DNA of 17,567 nucleotides from Armatimonadota bacterium (GTDB lineage Bacteria > Armatimonadota > Fimbriimonadia > Fimbriimonadales > Fimbriimonadaceae), in assembly GCA_003516955.1 (NCBI GenBank), contig DPBN01000344.1, positions 1 through 17,567 on the forward strand, in the 5' to 3' direction. A model generated the notes under the pieces. That model had not been told where the DNA came from. It did no database searches and saw only the letters and a program-made list of their open reading frames with translations. The position numbers and the translations under genes were made by a program. This document shows, piece after piece, positions 7,485 to 15,567 of the stretch (the first letter of the stretch is position 1; every line of letters begins with the position of its first letter).

Positions 7485-8135
7485 CGCTTCGGACAGCCGG
7501 CGGCGGGTTTCCCGCAGCTCTCGGATGAGCTCCTGCTGGGAGGCCGTCGCCGTCAGGTCCGACCTCGTCCGCTCCACGACGGCCCGCAGGGCGTCGCACG
7601 TGCGGCGCAGGCCGCCGGTCATCGAGTCTGGAAAGTCGAACGTGATCAGCTCGTCGTAGACTGCCTCCATGGCTCCGAGCAGCCCCTCGGCGACGTCCAG
7701 ATGCCCCCTGCGCATCTCGTCCAGGGCGAAGCGGCGGCACTCGCTGGCCGCTTCTCCCACGCCGTTGAGGTAGCTCATGGCCATGGCTCCCAGCTCTCCG
7801 GGATCGGGAAGCGGGAGGCCCCGGACCATGGCCAGAACGCACGCCGCCTCGACCATCTCCTTCTCGGCGTCGTGGAGGAAGCCCGCATGCATCACGCTCG
7901 GAAACGGAGCCAGGGCGGCACGGGCTTCCGTGGCGATCCGCTTGGCCTCCACGAGCAGCCTCTCGGCCTCGTCGAACTGGTGCCGGTGCACGTGGCGGAT
8001 GCACTTCGCCGAGGTCTGGATCAGCGTTCGGCACTTCGCCAGCCCAACCTCTCGCGCTTCGTGCATCCGCTCGGCCGAAGCCCTCAGATCGCGGGCGATC
8101 GACTCCCAAGACGACAACCACTGCACCTCAGCCAT
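7479..8135 (-). CDS. translin family protein (COG2178-like)
   Basis: All-helical protein of 218 aa that I place in the translin family, which in eukaryotes forms the translin/TRAX (C3PO) RNA- and DNA-binding complex and in archaea includes translin-like ribonucleases. Evidence: helix 1 with R/S/H positions and HQFDEAERLLVEAKRIATEA (about 52-71); HDAEKEMVEA (88-97), where E93 and E96 have the spacing of TRAX acidic active-site residues (inference); YLNGVGEAASECRRF (122-136); and the most diagnostic stretch, YDELITFDFPDSMTGGLRRT (160-179), followed by VVERTRSDL. The ATG lies 8 bases inside the end of radC (ATGGCTGA holds its start and the radC stop), implying translational coupling. Bacterial members are uncommon compared with archaeal ones. 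Nuclease activity is not proven by sequence. Confidence 0.8.
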   Translation of the reverse strand: MAEVQWLSSWESIARDLRASAERMHEAREVGLAKCRTLIQTSAKCIRHVHRHQFDEAERLLVEAKRIATEARAALAPFPSVMHAGFLHDAEKEMVEAACVLAMVRGLPLPDPGELGAMAMSYLNGVGEAASECRRFALDEMRRGHLDVAEGLLGAMEAVYDELITFDFPDSMTGGLRRTCDALRAVVERTRSDLTATASQQELIRELRETRRRLSEAE

Positions 8136-8805
8136 GGATCACTCCCTCCCGTTGCAGACTGCAGAACTCCCGTTCCGGAACCACCCCGTCTCCCAGGATC
8201 ACGTGGTCCAGCAAGGGGATGTCCAGCAGCTCGCCCACCTGAACCAGCTGCCGCGTGACCGCGATGTCCTCCCTGCTCGGCGTCGGATCGCCGCTCGGAT
8301 GGTTGTGGACGGCGATGATGCTGGCGGCTCCGTCGCGGATGGCCTCGCGGAACACCTCCCGAGGACTCACGATGGACGCCGTCAGCGAGCCGATGTGCAC
8401 CACCGTCGTGCGCAACACCGAGTTCTTCGCATCCAGGAGCACCACGCCGAAGTGCTCCTTCTTCTCGTTCCTGAGGTGCTGGAACAGGTGCGCGACGTCC
8501 TCGGGACCCTCGATGGAGTTCGCCATGCCCTTGTTCGCGGTGGCCAAGCGCCGGCCGATCTCCATCCACGCCAGGCAGCGCCAAGCCTCGAAGGCGGACA
8601 TCCCTTGGCCTTGGAGCTCGGCCGCCGAGATGTCCCGCACGCGAATCCAGGAGGCCCCGGAGCCGACGATCCTCCTGGCCTCGGCCTCAGCCAGCTCGAG
8701 GTCGGCCTCCCTCTTTGCGAGCCCGACAGCGAGCAGGTCGTGGATGGAGGCGGAGGAGGCTCCGGCGAGGGTCAGGCGGGCGAAGGCGTTGGCGGTAGGG
8801 TCCAC
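8128..8805 (-). CDS. radC: RadC family JAMM/MPN domain protein (UPF0758)
   Basis: RadC family protein of 225 aa, close to the usual length. Despite the name, the family's biochemical role is unsettled. Residues 10-88 are a divergent helix-hairpin-helix region (GASSASIHDLLAVGL, then GMSAFEAWRCLAWMEIGRRL). The rest is a JAMM metal-binding domain with E117 (KKEHFGVVLLD) and HNHPSGDPTPSRED at 167-180 (H167, H169, S177, D180). The frame is open far upstream inside ispG. The GTG at 8805 is chosen because a strong GGGAGAGG ribosome binding site (8813-8820) sits 7 bases away and the start is 2 bases beyond the ispG stop. It overlaps the translin gene by 8 bases, so ispG, radC and translin form one operon. 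Confidence 0.93.
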   Translation of the reverse strand: MDPTANAFARLTLAGASSASIHDLLAVGLAKREADLELAEAEARRIVGSGASWIRVRDISAAELQGQGMSAFEAWRCLAWMEIGRRLATANKGMANSIEGPEDVAHLFQHLRNEKKEHFGVVLLDAKNSVLRTTVVHIGSLTASIVSPREVFREAIRDGAASIIAVHNHPSGDPTPSREDIAVTRQLVQVGELLDIPLLDHVILGDGVVPEREFCSLQREGVIHG

Positions 8806-8807
8806 TC

Positions 8808-9995
8808 TCAGACCTCTCCCGGCTCTCTCCACACGCCGTCCGCCTTCAGCAGGGCAATGAGCTCCTCCACCCCGCGCTCCTGCGGGATGTTGTTCTTCAC
8901 CACCTCTTTCTTGCGGTACAGCGTGATCATCCCGCCGGACCGCCCGACGTAGCCGTAGTCCGCGTCGGCCATCTCGCCAGGACCGTTGACGATGCACCCC
9001 ATGACCGCGATGTCGAGGCCCACCAGGTGCTTGGTGGCCTCGCGCACCTCGTGGAGCACGGTCGGCAGGTCGAACTTGGTCCTGCCGCACGACGGACAGG
9101 CGATGTACTCCACCTTGGTCTTCCGCAGACCCAACGCCTGCAGGATGTCGTAGCAGACGGGAATTTCGCGGATCGGATCCTCGGAGAGCGAAACGCGGAT
9201 CGTGTCGCCGATCCCCTCCAGCAGCAGCGTGGCGATGCCGGCGGTCGACTTGATCCGCGCGTACTCCCCGTCTCCGGCCTCGGTCACGCCGAGGTGGATG
9301 GGATAGTCCATGCCCTCCTCGCCCATCCGCTGGACCAGCAGGCGGTTGGCGGCCACCATGATGGGCACGCGGGACGCCTTCGCGGAGATGTTGATGTTGC
9401 GGAAGCCGAGCTTCTCGCAGATCCGCACGTATTCCAGGGCGCTCTCCACCATGCCGTTCGGCGTGTCCCCATAGGTCGCGAGGATGCGGGGGGACAGGGA
9501 GCCGTGGTTGACCCCAATGCGCAGCGCCCGGTCGTGCCGCAAAAGCGCTTCGATGACCGGCGCCAGCGACTCCTCGATCGCCTCGAGCTCCTCTCGCTGG
9601 TCCCCGGGGGTGTACTCTTCCTTCGCCTCCTTCCGGAACACGAACAGGCCCGGGTTCAGGCGCACCTCGTCCACGTGCTTCGCGGCCTCGATCGCGATGG
9701 CGCTGCCCTGGTGGTGGACGTCGGCCGTCAGCGGAACGTCCTGATGCCTTTCCCGAACCTTCGCCCGGATCTCCTCCAGGCACTGCGCCTCACCGAGGTT
9801 CGGCGTTGTAACGCGGACCAGCTCGCAACCGGCCCGATGCAGGGCGATGATCTGCTCCACGCAAGCCTCGACGTTCCGAGTCTCCTCGGTGACCATGGAC
9901 TGGACCAGCACCGGAAGCGATCCGCCCATCGCCACGCTGCCAACGCGAACGACTCTCGTCTTGCGCCGGGGAACGAACGGGGTGGGGACACTCAT
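8808..9995 (-). CDS. ispG: 4-hydroxy-3-methylbut-2-en-1-yl diphosphate synthase IspG (GcpE)
   Basis: Iron-sulfur enzyme of the non-mevalonate (MEP) isoprenoid pathway. It reduces methylerythritol cyclodiphosphate to HMBPP. The 395-aa length fits the short bacterial form without the insertion found in plants and chlamydiae. The N-terminal TIM barrel shows [19 protein letters not shown] (15-33), [13 protein letters not shown] (88-100) and VRLNPG (111-116). The C-terminal cluster-binding domain carries CPSC (C300, C303) and [10 protein letters not shown] (C334, E341), the three cysteine ligands and the conserved Glu. Residues 34-38, VTEET, differ from the common TNTDT form. Start ATG 9995; AAGGAG lies about 12 bases upstream, a little far. 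It heads the operon with radC and translin. Confidence 0.97.
   Translation of the reverse strand: MSVPTPFVPRRKTRVVRVGSVAMGGSLPVLVQSMVTEETRNVEACVEQIIALHRAGCELVRVTTPNLGEAQCLEEIRAKVRERHQDVPLTADVHHQGSAIAIEAAKHVDEVRLNPGLFVFRKEAKEEYTPGDQREELEAIEESLAPVIEALLRHDRALRIGVNHGSLSPRILATYGDTPNGMVESALEYVRICEKLGFRNINISAKASRVPIMVAANRLLVQRMGEEGMDYPIHLGVTEAGDGEYARIKSTAGIATLLLEGIGDTIRVSLSEDPIREIPVCYDILQALGLRKTKVEYIACPSCGRTKFDLPTVLHEVREATKHLVGLDIAVMGCIVNGPGEMADADYGYVGRSGGMITLYRKKEVVKNNIPQERGVEELIALLKADGVWREPGEV
8813..8820 (-). promoter_or_regulatory. ribosome binding site of radC
   Basis: GGGAGAGG on the minus strand, 7 bases before the GTG at 8805. It lies inside the last codons of ispG and decides the radC start within a frame that stays open far upstream. 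Confidence 0.7.
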
Positions 9996-10068
9996 CGCGG
10001 GAAGGATCTCCTTGGGACCGCCCTCATTTTGCCACGGCGCGGCGTCGTCCGCGCGGACCTCGCGGGCA

Positions 10069-11337
10069 TCAGTAGAACAGGAACACCCACCAGTTCTTCA
10101 TCGGCCGGCCTTCATCGTCCTTCGCCTTGTTCCGGTATCCGGGCACGTTCTGGCGCCAGTAGACCAGCCACCGGCCCATGCAGTCCGGCGCCAGCTCGGC
10201 ATAGCGGCGCAGCACTTCGCTGGTCCAAGGCTTGGCCAAGTCCTTTCCGCCGGGTCCGGAGCCGCAGCGCCAATCCTCGATGGTCGACATCACGGGCTCC
10301 TCGTTCGCTTGGTCGTAGTGGCGCCTTCCGTTCGGTGGAAAGTGCACGTTGCCGCCCGCCGCAACGTAGTTCTCCAGGCGCCAAGTGCGCTCGCCGTCCG
10401 TCACGACGGCCGTGTGGGGGTCGGGATAGGAGATTCCCTTCCCCTCGCCCCAGAGGGGATAGTAGCTCTCGAACGGCAACCCGTAGCGCTTGTCCAGATC
10501 GAACATCGCGTACTCGTGGAAGTACTTCGTGAAGTACGGGATCGCTCGGCTGTGCGCGAGTCCTTCGAATGAGTGCGCCAGGTTCTCCATGCCGCAGCCG
10601 ATGCCTCTGGTTTCGTTGAGGCAGTTGATTCGAACCGGTCTTCCGGTCCACTTCTGATCGGGGTCGCCGCCGTTGCCCGCCTGCACGACCTTGCCGGGAA
10701 TCTTGCGGAACTTCTCGTCGTACGCGTTCTTCATCTCGACGCACTCGAGGCAACGGAAGTCGTTCGTCGGAGCCGCCGTGAACCAGACCTCGTGCACGAA
10801 GCCCCGATCGATCAGCTCGTCGAGCCTGAGGAAGCGACTGGGGCTCTTCGGGTCCCGCACCCCGATCGCTCGGGCGAACCGGTCGCTGAAGAAGCCGCCG
10901 TAGTCGCAGTTGATCCCCTGCTCCACTCCGGCCTTGACCGGCGCCCACCGAGAGTTTCCGGTCTTGCGGTCCGGATCGCGCAGGTCCACGTACCGCCACA
11001 CCTGGTACTCGAGGAACGCCGGCGCCGAGGGTTCCTTGTACCCGTGGTAGCGGCTGCTTTCCTTCAGGGCGGCCATCAGTTCCGTGAACAGGCGCATCGG
11101 TTTGGACGGCTCGACCTGGTTCGAGAAGTTGATCAGGAGCAGCCTCGGGCGCATGAGCCGAATGCGGTCGTGGTTGCGCGGGATCCAGGCGTCCCCGTTC
11201 GCGGGGCTCACTCGGTTCGGCCACACGGTTGTGTCGGCCGGATCTTGGAGCGGCCTCGGCGTTCCATCCGGGTTGAAGTTCGCCTCCCAAGAGGGGCCCG
11301 CGGCCACGGCCATGGCTAGGCAGAGTGTCGCGATCAT
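10069..11337 (-). CDS. secreted protein of unknown function, 422 aa
   Basis: I do not recognise a characterised family. The N-terminus ([19 protein letters not shown]) is a short hydrophobic signal peptide, odd for lacking an early Lys/Arg, with cleavage near residue 13. The mature part is soluble, with seven cysteines (C144, C196, C199, C239, C248, C358, C386) and many aromatics. Candidate conserved blocks, judged by composition, are LLLINFSNQ (67-74), the [10 protein letters not shown] region (141-150), RCLECVEMK (195-203), [19 protein letters not shown] (324-342), [13 protein letters not shown] (385-397), and the end WWVFLFY. The HFPPN...YD block and W/C/H/D-rich C-terminal third look like a folded, perhaps disulfide-stabilised, extracellular domain. 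No ribosome binding site is evident. It lies between the pseudopilin operon, from which a strong terminator separates it, and ispG, 73 bases downstream, so it may have its own promoter. Confidence 0.85.
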   Translation of the reverse strand: MIATLCLAMAVAAGPSWEANFNPDGTPRPLQDPADTTVWPNRVSPANGDAWIPRNHDRIRLMRPRLLLINFSNQVEPSKPMRLFTELMAALKESSRYHGYKEPSAPAFLEYQVWRYVDLRDPDRKTGNSRWAPVKAGVEQGINCDYGGFFSDRFARAIGVRDPKSPSRFLRLDELIDRGFVHEVWFTAAPTNDFRCLECVEMKNAYDEKFRKIPGKVVQAGNGGDPDQKWTGRPVRINCLNETRGIGCGMENLAHSFEGLAHSRAIPYFTKYFHEYAMFDLDKRYGLPFESYYPLWGEGKGISYPDPHTAVVTDGERTWRLENYVAAGGNVHFPPNGRRHYDQANEEPVMSTIEDWRCGSGPGGKDLAKPWTSEVLRRYAELAPDCMGRWLVYWRQNVPGYRNKAKDDEGRPMKNWWVFLFY

Positions 11338-11384
11338 CGTCTGCAGTCTACGCCGTTCGGGGCACAGCGTCCAGGCGAAACGAA

Positions 11385-11418
11385 CGCGGGTCCGCGTCCC
11401 GTGGGGAGCGGACCCGCG
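11385..11418 (-). terminator. rho-independent terminator of the pseudopilin operon
   Basis: A perfect 11-bp inverted repeat (CGCGGGTCCGC at 11385-11395, GCGGACCCGCG at 11408-11418). The loop can itself pair as TCCC/GGGA, giving a very stable hairpin. On the minus strand it is followed by TTCGTTTCG, a short T-rich tail. It lies 20 bases past the stop of the 59-aa protein and upstream of the secreted-protein gene, so it most likely ends the pseudopilin transcript. Confidence 0.75.
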
Positions 11419-11437
11419 AACGGTCTCGGCCTTCGGT

Positions 11438-11617
11438 TCAGCGCTGCGAGGGTGGCGCGCCGGCCGGCCCGCCGCCGTACGACGGCGACCATGGCCTCGG
11501 CTTCACCGTGGGCGCCTGCGCCGGCTTGAACACCAGCTGGTAGACCACAGCCGCCACGATGACGACCGCTACGGCGATGATGACGATCGCAGCCTTCGGA
11601 CTGATCTCCTTCCGCAT
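11438..11617 (-). CDS. small single-pass membrane protein, unknown function
   Basis: A 59-aa protein starting MRKEISPKAAIVIIAVAVVI. It has a short charged N-terminus, one strong transmembrane segment (about residues 9-30) and a Pro/Gly-rich extracytoplasmic tail (KPAQAPTVKPRPWSPSYGGG). No family recognised. The start ATG 11617 lies 5 bases after the pseudopilin stop, with a GGAG/GAGG-type site in GGAGTGAGGCGG just upstream. Further upstream codons in frame are antisense or overlap the pseudopilin end. The operon position suggests a partner or accessory of the pseudopilin; this is inference from proximity. Confidence 0.7.
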   Translation of the reverse strand: MRKEISPKAAIVIIAVAVVIVAAVVYQLVFKPAQAPTVKPRPWSPSYGGGPAGAPPSQR

Positions 11618-11622
11618 CCGCC

Positions 11623-12462
11623 TCACTCCGTCGCAGACCACCACGTGCCCCAGTAGTGCAGAACGCGCGGGGTCAGGTAGTGCTCGGACCAAGGGTTGTT
11701 GGGCGTGTAGTCGCCACGGCTGGATTTCTCAGCCCACCACTGGTAGGTCTGGGCATCGCAGTCGTTGTTCGGAGCCACGTAGATCATGCCCTTCGCGATG
11801 CCGGCGTGCCCATCCATGTAGCCGCTCGGCAGGCCGCCGTTGTGCCACTCGAACGCCGCCTTGCCGGGAGCCTGGGGGTCGTCCCAGCGGCCGCCGCTCT
11901 TCTGGTAGCAGGAAGGCTGAGTCTCGGTGAAGAAGGGCATCCCCATCGGGTCCGGCCCCTTGGCCGAGGCCAGCATCATCAGCTCGGAGACGTACTCCTG
12001 GGCGCTGATCACCCGAGGCGGACGCGGCCAGACGGCGCAGTACATCATCCCACCGTTCGACCAGCCGAGCGTGCCGGCGGCCGTCCAGTCTCCCCAGTAT
12101 CGGTCGCCGGGCATGGGCCGGCCGCCCACGAAGTTGGGAATCGGCTCGGACATGTCCCAAGCGAGGTCGATGCTCTTCGTGTAGGGATACAGCTTCTGGA
12201 TGGCGTAGGCGCCGTGGATGCCGTCTCCGTACACCCATGCTCCGTCCTGCCAAGTGGGAATGACGCCGTCGTCGTTGTCGTTGGCGTACATGATCACGCC
12301 AAGCACGTTCTGCTTGAGGTTCGAAAGGGTCCCGGTCCGCTTGGCGGCCTGCTTGGCCTGCGCGAACACCGGGAACAGGATGGCGGCGAGGATCGCGATG
12401 ATGGCGATCACGACCAAGAGTTCAATGAGCGTGAAGCCTCGGCGAGCGGTGCAACGTCGCAT
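11623..12462 (-). CDS. type II secretion/pilin-like prepilin protein with H-x9-DG motif
   Basis: A 279-aa prepilin-type protein. The class III signal peptide MRRCTARRG is followed by [20 protein letters not shown]: prepilin peptidase should cut after G9 and methylate F10, and E14 is the usual Glu5 of the mature protein. After the N-terminal helix ([20 protein letters not shown]) comes a large globular part rich in Trp/Tyr/Gly. It carries the H-x9-DG motif (H207, D217-G218) typical of DUF1559-like and T2SG-like proteins abundant in Planctomycetes and Armatimonadota. The frame is open further upstream, but ATG 12462 has GAGGAGG 4 bases ahead and gives the expected short leader. It is co-transcribed with the 59-aa membrane protein and divergent from the GH172 gene. 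The role (pseudopilus or surface protein) is not determinable. Confidence 0.92.
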   Translation of the reverse strand: MRRCTARRGFTLIELLVVIAIIAILAAILFPVFAQAKQAAKRTGTLSNLKQNVLGVIMYANDNDDGVIPTWQDGAWVYGDGIHGAYAIQKLYPYTKSIDLAWDMSEPIPNFVGGRPMPGDRYWGDWTAAGTLGWSNGGMMYCAVWPRPPRVISAQEYVSELMMLASAKGPDPMGMPFFTETQPSCYQKSGGRWDDPQAPGKAAFEWHNGGLPSGYMDGHAGIAKGMIYVAPNNDCDAQTYQWWAEKSSRGDYTPNNPWSEHYLTPRVLHYWGTWWSATE

Positions 12463-12466
12463 GGTT

Positions 12467-12473
12467 CCTCCTC
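12467..12473 (-). promoter_or_regulatory. strong ribosome binding site of the pseudopilin gene
   Basis: GAGGAGG on the minus strand, 4 bases before the ATG at 12462. It is close to a perfect anti-Shine-Dalgarno match and fixes the start against the longer open frame. It is the strongest such site noticed in the window and suggests high expression. Confidence 0.75.
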
Positions 12474-12505
12474 GAAGGTGCCGGGATCGCTTACCCGACA
12501 CCATC

Positions 12506-12534
12506 AATATAACACAACCTGAATAAATATGCAA
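12506..12534 (-). promoter_or_regulatory. sigma70-type promoter of the pseudopilin operon
   Basis: On the minus strand TTGCAT (12529-12534) is followed, after exactly 17 bases, by TATATT (12506-12511). The -10 matches five of six consensus bases and the -35 matches TTG plus little else. It sits in an AT-rich island (about 12501-12545) that stands out in this GC-rich window. Transcription would start near 12499, leaving a leader of about 35-40 bases before the ATG at 12462. The divergent GH172 gene starts at 12606, so its control region must share this gap. Confidence 0.6.
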
Positions 12535-12605
12535 CCACATTTGCGGCTCTTGCTGAAACCACACGGAGTTCCTCTGGGGTAAACAAACCTGCGGGGTGCA
12601 CCGCC

Positions 12606-13745
12606 ATGTCTCAGGGTCCTCTCGCCAACATCGCCCGCATCGTCGACGCCAAATCCCGCCGCATCTCCTCCTTCGACCGAACAGGCGGCAACGCCGACGC
12701 CGTGTCCATTCCCAAGGGTGAATGCAGAACGATCGCAGAGATCGCCGGCGCGGGGATCATCCGCCACATTGGGATCACCATCGCCTGCGACGACCCGCTC
12801 CACCGGCGGAACCTCGTTCTGCGGTGCTACTGGGATGGGTGCGAGCATCCCAGCGTCGAGTCGCCCATCGGGGACTTCTTCGGGCAGGGGTGGGGAATGA
12901 AGTACAACTTCGTCTCGCTTCCCTTGGCGGCCGCTCCCCGAGACGGGAACGCCCTCGTGAGCTACTTCCCGATGCCTTTCGGCCAAGGCGCCCGCATCAC
13001 GGTCGAGAACCAAGGAACGCACGACGTGTCCGCGTTCTACTACTACGTGGATTACGAGGAACACCCCAGCATCCCCGAGGACATGGGCCGATTCCACGCT
13101 TGGTACCACCAGGAGCTCACGAGTCCGGAAAGCGCCACCGGCGATGTGGAGAACGAGTGGGCGGTGTTCGGCCCCTTCGCGAACAACCCATCGGACGAGC
13201 GGAACTACCTCTTCTGCGAGTGCGAGGGCAAGGGGCACTTCGTGGGCGTGAACTACTACATCAACTGCCCGAGCCCGATCTGGTACGGGGAGGGCGACGA
13301 CATGTTCCTCGTCGACGGCGAGCCTTGGCCGGGCAGCGCCCACGGGACCGGCACCGAGGACTACTTCAACCAAAGCTGGAGCCCGGACGAGCACTACCTG
13401 CACCCGTACTTCGGCACCGCCAGGGCGCCCGGCAGAGGCAACGATTCGGCGCGCTTCGGGTGGCTCGGTCGCACGCACGTGTACCGGTTCCACTTGGAGG
13501 ATCCCATCCGGTTCCAGCGGTCGCTCCGCGCCAGCATCGAGCACGGGCACGCGAACAACCTCACTCTGGAGCTGGCCAGCGTAGCCTACTGGTATCAGAC
13601 CATGCCCGGACGGCCCTTCCCTCCCCTGCCTTCCCCCGAGGAGCGCAGGCCGCTGCCGGAGATCGGCGTGGTCGAGGTTCATCGATGGCGCGACGCCTGG
13701 AGGAAGGCGATGGGCGGCGGACGCTTGTTCGGCCACGAGCGCTGA
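12606..13745 (+). CDS. DUF2961 / GH172 family glycoside hydrolase-like protein
   Basis: A 379-aa protein of the DUF2961 family, now glycoside hydrolase family 172, whose characterised members cleave or rearrange fructofuranoside (difructose dianhydride) and arabinofuranoside linkages. Evidence: the N-terminal [12 protein letters not shown] (21-32) with [18 protein letters not shown] (38-55), LRCYWDG (72-78), YFPMPF (120-125), and the family core at about 225-258, [14 protein letters not shown] and [11 protein letters not shown]229 and E251 in that core are the likely catalytic carboxylates, by family knowledge. There is no signal peptide, so it should act in the cytoplasm. GGGGTG is a possible ribosome binding site. 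The symporter follows within about 35 bases in the same direction, suggesting uptake and cleavage of a glycan. The exact substrate is unknown. Confidence 0.88.
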   Translation: MSQGPLANIARIVDAKSRRISSFDRTGGNADAVSIPKGECRTIAEIAGAGIIRHIGITIACDDPLHRRNLVLRCYWDGCEHPSVESPIGDFFGQGWGMKYNFVSLPLAAAPRDGNALVSYFPMPFGQGARITVENQGTHDVSAFYYYVDYEEHPSIPEDMGRFHAWYHQELTSPESATGDVENEWAVFGPFANNPSDERNYLFCECEGKGHFVGVNYYINCPSPIWYGEGDDMFLVDGEPWPGSAHGTGTEDYFNQSWSPDEHYLHPYFGTARAPGRGNDSARFGWLGRTHVYRFHLEDPIRFQRSLRASIEHGHANNLTLELASVAYWYQTMPGRPFPPLPSPEERRPLPEIGVVEVHRWRDAWRKAMGGGRLFGHER

Positions 13746-13778
13746 CCCGCAGGGCGATTGCAGGAAGCGCCGAACCCC

Positions 13779-15512
13779 GTGCAGAATCGTCCTGCTGTGG
13801 GTTTGCTCGTTGACGGCCTGATCATCGTTCTCTACTTCGTCGCGATCGTCTCCATCGGCCTGTACATGGGCCGCCGGGAGCGCAGTCTCAGCGACTTCGC
13901 CCTGGGCGGCCGGCAGGTGCCGTGGTGGGCCGTGATGGCCTCCATCATCGCGGCCGAGACCAGCGCCGCCACCTTCCTCGGAGCCCCCGGGGAGGGCTAC
14001 GACAAACGCAGTCTGGCCTACGTGCAACTCGTGTTCGGCGTGATCCTGGGGCGGTGGCTGGTCGCGGGGATCTTCCTCAAGCCCTACTATCAGTTCAAAG
14101 TCTACACCGTCTACGACTACCTCGCGGTGCGCTTCGGCCCTCTCTCGAGGAAGTACGTCTCCGCGCTCTTCCTGATCATGCGCACTCTGGCTTCTGGCAC
14201 CCGACTGTTCGTGCCGTCGCTGGTGATGGTGCTGGCGTGGCAGCTGTTCGTCCAGGGCAAGGACGTGCACTTCACGCAGGGCGCGGTCTCTTCCGTGACC
14301 CCCTACCTCGTCGCCATCGTGGCGCTGACGATCGCCACATGCATCTACACGGCCATCGGGGGCATCAAGGCCGTCATCTGGACGGACGTTATCCAGGCGA
14401 CGCTGATGTTCGGCAGCGCGCTCGTAGCGATCGGAACCCTTCTCTGGCACATCGGCGGCTGGCAGGCCTTTCTCGACGCGGTGCCGCAGATGCGCACCCT
14501 GCAGGGGTATTTCGTCAGCGGCTTCGAACCCGAACGGATTCAGGCCTACATGAAGGAGCACCACGTCTCCGTCATGAACGCTTGGCACTATGTGAAGCTG
14601 ATCCTCTGGAGCGACTACACGCTCTTCTCGGCGCTCATCGGTGCGACGGTCGGCAACATGGCCGCGTTCGGAACCGACCAGGACATGGTGCAGAGGCTGC
14701 TCACCTCGGAGACCCACCGGAAGGCCAAGAAGAGCCTGATGACCGCGGCCATCATGGACCTACCGATCGCGGCGGCGTTCACCTTCATCGGCATCCTGCT
14801 TTACGCCTACTACCAGAAGGATCCGACGTACAAGCCGGACGCCACGGCCGACGTCTTCGGGTCCTACATCCTCAACGTGATGCCGATCGGCGTGCGCGGC
14901 TTCGTGCTGGCAGGCGTTTTCGCGACGGCCATGGGCTCGCTCTCCGCCGCGCTCAACGCCCTGGCCACCAGCGCCACGAACGACTGGTACCTGGGACGCT
15001 TCAAGGGCAAGTCCGAGGGCCACTACGTGGGAGCCGCCCGGTTCTTCACGGTGCTGTTCGCGATCCTGATGATCGTCGTCGCGGGAGTGTTCGCCTACGC
15101 CAAGGTGAACCACCCGGAGGTGCGGATCATCCCGGTCGTGCTGGGCATCGCCGGCTTCATCCTCGGCCCGATGCTGGGCGTCTTCCTGCTGGGGATGCTG
15201 ACCAAGAACCGTGGATCGGACCGGGGCAACCTGATCGCCGTCACCTGCGGCCTGTTCGCAACGGTCGTCTTGGGCGAGATGCACATCATGGTCGCCAACA
15301 CGGTCGCCCCGTGGTTCGGCTACACGGGCGAGTTCGTGCGGCCGGATTGGCTCCCGAAGGTCTCCTTCACGTGGTTCGCCTTGGTCGGGGCGGTGGTGGT
15401 GTTCCTCGTAGGGTTGCTGTTCCGCACGCCGGAGCCCGTGCTCCAGGAGGCGGAGAGGCGGCTGAAGCAGGCGGAAGCCGGGGACGATCGCCCGCTCGAC
15501 CTTCGGGACTGA
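13779..15512 (+). CDS. sodium:solute symporter (SSS family)
   Basis: Polytopic inner-membrane transporter of about 577 aa that couples Na+ entry to uptake of a sugar, sialic acid, amino acid or similar solute. The N-terminus shows the SSS pattern: a first hydrophobic helix (GLIIVLYFVAIVSIGLYMG), then SDFALGGRQVPWWAVMASII and AAETSAATFLGAPGEGY, corresponding to the broken first core helix. MGSLSAALNALATSATNDWY (385-404) matches the conserved segment containing Na2-site serines. About 12-13 membrane helices can be counted. The start is uncertain: TTG 13758, GTG 13779 and GTG 13797 are in frame. I chose 13779 because AGGAAG lies about 11 bases upstream. The GH172 gene just upstream suggests a carbohydrate substrate (inference). 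Confidence 0.92.
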   Translation: MQNRPAVGLLVDGLIIVLYFVAIVSIGLYMGRRERSLSDFALGGRQVPWWAVMASIIAAETSAATFLGAPGEGYDKRSLAYVQLVFGVILGRWLVAGIFLKPYYQFKVYTVYDYLAVRFGPLSRKYVSALFLIMRTLASGTRLFVPSLVMVLAWQLFVQGKDVHFTQGAVSSVTPYLVAIVALTIATCIYTAIGGIKAVIWTDVIQATLMFGSALVAIGTLLWHIGGWQAFLDAVPQMRTLQGYFVSGFEPERIQAYMKEHHVSVMNAWHYVKLILWSDYTLFSALIGATVGNMAAFGTDQDMVQRLLTSETHRKAKKSLMTAAIMDLPIAAAFTFIGILLYAYYQKDPTYKPDATADVFGSYILNVMPIGVRGFVLAGVFATAMGSLSAALNALATSATNDWYLGRFKGKSEGHYVGAARFFTVLFAILMIVVAGVFAYAKVNHPEVRIIPVVLGIAGFILGPMLGVFLLGMLTKNRGSDRGNLIAVTCGLFATVVLGEMHIMVANTVAPWFGYTGEFVRPDWLPKVSFTWFALVGAVVVFLVGLLFRTPEPVLQEAERRLKQAEAGDDRPLDLRD

Positions 15513-15520
15513 GTCACGTG

Positions 15521-15567
15521 GAAGGCGGGAGGGCGGCGCTTCGGTGCGCCACCCTCCCACCGCTTTC
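15521..15567. terminator. hairpin between convergent genes, probable bidirectional terminator
   Basis: Inverted repeat in the 53-base gap between the symporter stop (15512) and the RND permease stop. The core GGGAGGGCGGCGC (15527-15539) pairs with GCGCCACCCTCCC (15546-15558) with one mismatch around a TTCGGT loop. A flanking arm (GAAGGCGG with CCGCTTTC) can lengthen the stem. The T-run after it is short on both strands, so efficiency is uncertain. Confidence 0.55.

Noticed and set aside
8806..9783. Longer RadC with an N-terminal extension through ispG
   Set aside because: The frame is open far upstream, but that part is a shadow of ispG. The GTG at 8805 has a strong ribosome binding site and gives the family's usual length.
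10037..10054. GCGCGG/CCGCGC hairpin upstream of ispG as a terminator
   Set aside because: The stem is real (6 bp, 6-base loop), but on the minus strand it is followed by CGTGGCAAAATG rather than a T-run, so it does not look like an intrinsic terminator for the secreted-protein gene.
9027..10532. 501-codon plus-strand frame
   Set aside because: Antisense to ispG and the secreted-protein gene; composition is typical of an antisense high-GC frame.
12504..14717. 737-codon open frame on the minus strand
   Set aside because: It runs antisense through the GH172 and symporter genes. Its translation is rich in His/Arg/Val/Glu without domain motifs, the usual mirror of high-GC coding sequence.
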